DNA from: Geomonas ferrireducens
GTDB lineage: Bacteria > Desulfobacterota > Desulfuromonadia > Geobacterales > Geobacteraceae
Reading direction: 5' to 3'
DNA length: 64,000 nt
Assembly: GCF_004917065.1 (NCBI RefSeq)
Contig: NZ_SSYA01000001.1
Span: 1,744,161 to 1,808,160, forward strand
In this document: positions 61,076-64,000 of the stretch, piece after piece
Position numbering within the stretch: the first letter of the stretch is position 1
Layout: each line of letters begins with the position of its first letter
Program-made: the position numbers and the translations under genes
The notes under the pieces: generated by a model
The model's database searches: none
Told to the model about the DNA's origin: nothing
The model's input: only the letters and a program-made list of their open reading frames with translations

Positions 61076-64000
61076 ATGGGAATCAGCCGGCGCAAGTTCC
61101 TGAAGGTCACTTCCGGCATCGTTGGCGGCGGTGTCGCCGCGGAACTCGGAATCTTGAACGTCGATACGGCCGCTGCCGCGGCAAAAGCGGGCAAGGTGCC
61201 GATAAAAAGCGGCAGGCAGATACCCAGCATCTGTCCCTACTGCGCGGTCGGCTGCGGCCAGATCGTCACCGTGGACGATGCCGGCGTCATCGTCGACATC
61301 CAGGGCAACCCCGACTCCCCGATCAACCAGGGGACCCTCTGTCCCAAAGGCGCCGCGACGCTCCAGCTCGTAAAGAACGAACAGCGCTGGAACACGGTGA
61401 AATACCGCGCTCCGGGGAGCGACCGTTGGGAGGAGAAGCCACTCGACTGGGCGATGAGCCGGATCGCGGAGCTGACGAAGAAAACCCGCGACGCGAATTT
61501 CAATGAGTTCCAGGACATGCCCGACGGCAAGGGGGGGACCATCCGGAAGCGGGTGATGAACACCTACGCCATCGCCTCCCTGGGCGGCGCCACCATGGAC
61601 AACGAGTGGAACTATCTGCACCAAAAGCTCATGCACGCGCTCGGGGTCGTTTACCTGGAAAACCAGGCCCGCATTTGACACTCCTCGACGGTCCCCGGTC
61701 TGGGGACCACGTTCGGCCGCGGCGGCTCCACCACCTTCCCGCGCGACCTGGAGCGCTCCAACGCCGTCCTCATCATGGGCTCGAACATGGCGGAGTGCCA
61801 CCCCGTCGCCTTCCGCTGGCCGCTCAAGGCGAAGACCGACCATGGGGCCGTGCTCATGCACGTCGATCCCCGCTTCACCCGCACCTCGGCCGCCTGCGAT
61901 GTCCATGTCCCGATCCGCGCCGGGAGCGACATCGTCTTCCTGGGCGCCATCATAAACTACGTGATCAACAGCAGGCGCTGGAATGAGGATCCCTTTTACC
62001 GTGAGTTCGTGGTGAACTACACCAACGCCGCCACCCTGGTCAACCCGGACTTCAAGGGGACCGAGGAACTGGACGGCGTCTTCTCCGGTCTCGCCCCGGA
62101 CGGTAAATCCTATGCCAACGCGACCTGGTCCTATCAGCGAAACCCCGCCCCCGGCAAGGGAAAGGGGGGCTTGGGACCCTTCAGCGACCTTTTGCTGCAG
62201 CAACTCCCCGGGCGCCCCAAAACGGACCCCACCATGCAGGACCCGCACTGCGTGCTGCAGATCATCAAAAGGCACTACGCACGCTACACCCCCGCCCTGG
62301 TGGAAAAGGTCTGCGGCTGCAGCGCCGAGCAGTTCACCAAGGTGGCGCAGACCATGCTTGAGAACTCCGGGCGTGACAGGACCGCCAACATCACCTACGC
62401 CGTGGGGTGGACCCAGCACACCGTCGGGGTGCAGATCATCCGCGCGGCGGGCATGCTGCAGGCGCTTTTAGGCAACATCGGCCGGCCGGGGGGAGGGGTG
62501 CTCGCGCTGCGCGGTCACGCCACCATCCAGGGGTCAACGGACATCGCCACCCTGTACCACTCGCTACCCGCATACCTCAACATGCCGGACGGCCGCAAGA
62601 AGCACGACTCCCTCAAGGACTTCATCCTGACCGAGGCGGGGCCGGTCGCCACGAGCTACTGGGGGAATTACCCGAAGTTCGCAGTCTCCTACTTCAAGGC
62701 CCAGTTCGGCGCCGCGGCCACCGCGGAAAACGACTACGGCTACGACTACCACCCCAAGATCACCGGCGACCATTCCCATATGCCGATGATGCTCGACATG
62801 GGTGCCGGCAAGATAAAGGGGTTCTTCGTCATGGGGCAAAACCCGGCGGTGGGGGGGCAGAACGCCCGCCTGCAGCGCAAGGCCCTGGCGAAGCTCGACT
62901 GGATGGTGGTGCGGGACTACTTCGAAACCGAAACCGCCTCCTTCTGGCGCAACTCCCCGGAGATCCTCTCCGGTGAGCTGAAGTCAGCCGACATAAAGAC
63001 CGAGGTCTTCTTCCTCCCGGCCGCCGCCGTTGCCGAGATGGAGGGGTCCTTCACGAACACGCAGCGGTTGTTGCAGCAGCACGACAAGGCCGCCGATCCC
63101 CCCGGGGACGCGCGCAGCGACAGCTGGTTCACCTATCACCTCGGCAAGAGGCTCCAGGCGATGTACCGCGACTCGGCGAACACCCTCGACTGGGGCATCA
63201 AAAATCTCGCCTGGGATTACGAGCCTGATGCGAAGGAGGTCGCTCCCTGGCGCATCAAGGACGAGCCCTCGGCCTACCGGGTGCTGAAGGAGATCAACGG
63301 CTACACGGTAGCCGACGGCAAGCCCCTCGCCACCTTCGCGAATCTGAAGGAGGACGGTACCACGATCTGCGGCGCCTGGATCTACACCGGCGTCGTCCCG
63401 GAGGAGGGGAAGAACAACGCGGCGCGCCGAAAGCCCGACGAGTGGATCTCCCCCAACTGGGGCTTCGCCTGGCCGGCGAACCGGCACATCATGTACAACC
63501 GCGCCTCGGCGGACAGCCAGGGACGTCCGTGGTCCGAGGCCAAGAAGCTCGTCCTGTGGGACCCGGACGCCGACAGCGGCACCAAGGATCCGGCCGGAAA
63601 CCCGGTGCGCGGCAAGTGGGTCGCCCCCTCCGGCGAGGGGATCGACTTCCAGCCGACCAAGGCTCCCGCCATGGTCGGGAAGGACGCCGCGCTTGGCTTC
63701 GACTGGCTGAGCGGCAACGACGCGTTCATCATGCGCGCCGACGGCAAGGCCTGGCTCTTCGCGCCGGCAGGGCTTGTGGACGGCCCGCTTCCCGCCCACT
63801 ACGAGCCGTACGAATCACCGGTGGCGAACCGGGTCTACCGGCAGCAGTCAAACCCGGTGGCGAAGGTCTGGCGCACCGACGGCAACGTCTACCACGGCGT
63901 CGCCGATCCCAAGTACCCGATCGTCGTCTCCACCTACCGGGTGACCGAACACCACCTAAGCGGCACCATGAGCCGCTGGCTCCCCTGGCTCGCCGAACTG
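61076..64000 (+). CDS. fdnG: Selenocysteine formate dehydrogenase alpha subunit (FdnG-type), 3' end missing
   Basis: Molybdopterin enzyme oxidising formate in the periplasm. The Tat signal is SRRKFLKVTSGIVGGG (about 4-19). The 4Fe-4S cluster ligands are CPYCAVGC (about 46-53) and LCPKGAA. Codon 201 is an in-frame TGA at 61676-61678, after ENQARI and before HSSTVPGLG, exactly where FdnG has selenocysteine (NQARVUHGPTV in E. coli); a SECIS hairpin follows. The reading frame continues without stop to the window edge (975 codons), close to the full ~1,015-residue length. The ATG at 61076 has ACAGGAGG. Beta and gamma subunits should lie beyond 64000. Confidence 0.94.
61676..61716 (+). promoter_or_regulatory. 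Bacterial SECIS element with the selenocysteine TGA
   Basis: Directly after the TGA comes a hairpin whose apical part is GGTCCCC-GGTCT-GGGGACC (61697-61715). The GGTCT loop matches the SelB-binding loop of E. coli fdhF and the stem is perfect. It needs SelB and tRNA-Sec, which are not in the window. Confidence 0.85.

Noticed and set aside
61676-61678. TGA as a premature stop or pseudogene in the formate dehydrogenase
   Set aside because: Position, frame continuity and SECIS hairpin show selenocysteine.

Overview
The window reads as about 62 % GC chromosomal DNA from a dissimilatory metal-reducing Desulfuromonadota/Geobacterales bacterium (Geobacter, Geomonas or Citrifermentans type). This rests on gene content (many PAS/GAF sensor kinases, pilT beside recA, larB-larC-pgpA-cinA, a periplasmic selenocysteine formate dehydrogenase), on GEMM-I cyclic-dinucleotide riboswitches of the Geobacter type, and on short intergenic repeats. 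The species call is inference. No rRNA, tRNA, CRISPR array, IS element or prophage was seen.

Layout. 1-16.4 kb, minus strand: housekeeping genes, transcribed right to left as larB-larC-pgpA-cinA, a PAS/GAF kinase, recA-pilT-recX, alaS, a receiver-kinase, then argB-argD-argF-argG (argG runs off the left edge). 16.6-18.1 kb: a BrnT/BrnA toxin-antitoxin pair divergent from a short-chain dehydrogenase. 18.2-28 kb, minus strand: an LtaS-type sulfatase-fold membrane enzyme, then a sensory island (response regulator, sensor kinase, hybrid kinase, a methyl-accepting chemotaxis protein with a very large periplasmic domain, and a PstS-like binding protein). 28.4-31.8 kb: small or accessory genes (Cys-rich protein, glycerate kinase, a membrane protein, an exported Lys/Ala-rich polypeptide behind a sigma-54-type promoter, a small membrane-anchored protein).

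31.8-57.9 kb is the most interesting part. Two GEMM-I riboswitches of different subclass precede a hemerythrin-like protein and a 53-residue protein. A third leader with an intrinsic terminator lies only 44 bp before a 2,876-residue exported DUF11-repeat protein. Downstream, closely spaced and often overlapping genes encode a 1,700-residue OmpA/beta-barrel outer-membrane protein, a coiled-coil exported protein, three TPR proteins (two lipoproteins), a small membrane-anchored protein, a TolQ/ExbB homologue, two TolR/ExbD homologues, a TonB-like AgmX/PglI-domain protein and two tiny tandem paralogues. I read this as one proton-motive-force-driven trans-envelope machine, related to the Agl/Glt gliding or Tol/Exb families, coupled to a giant surface protein and possibly under cyclic-dinucleotide control.

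58-64 kb, plus strand: small envelope proteins (OmpW-like barrel, His/Gly-tailed secreted protein, small lipoprotein), an MscS-type channel, and the start of a Tat-exported selenocysteine formate dehydrogenase alpha subunit with a clear SECIS hairpin, which runs off the right edge.
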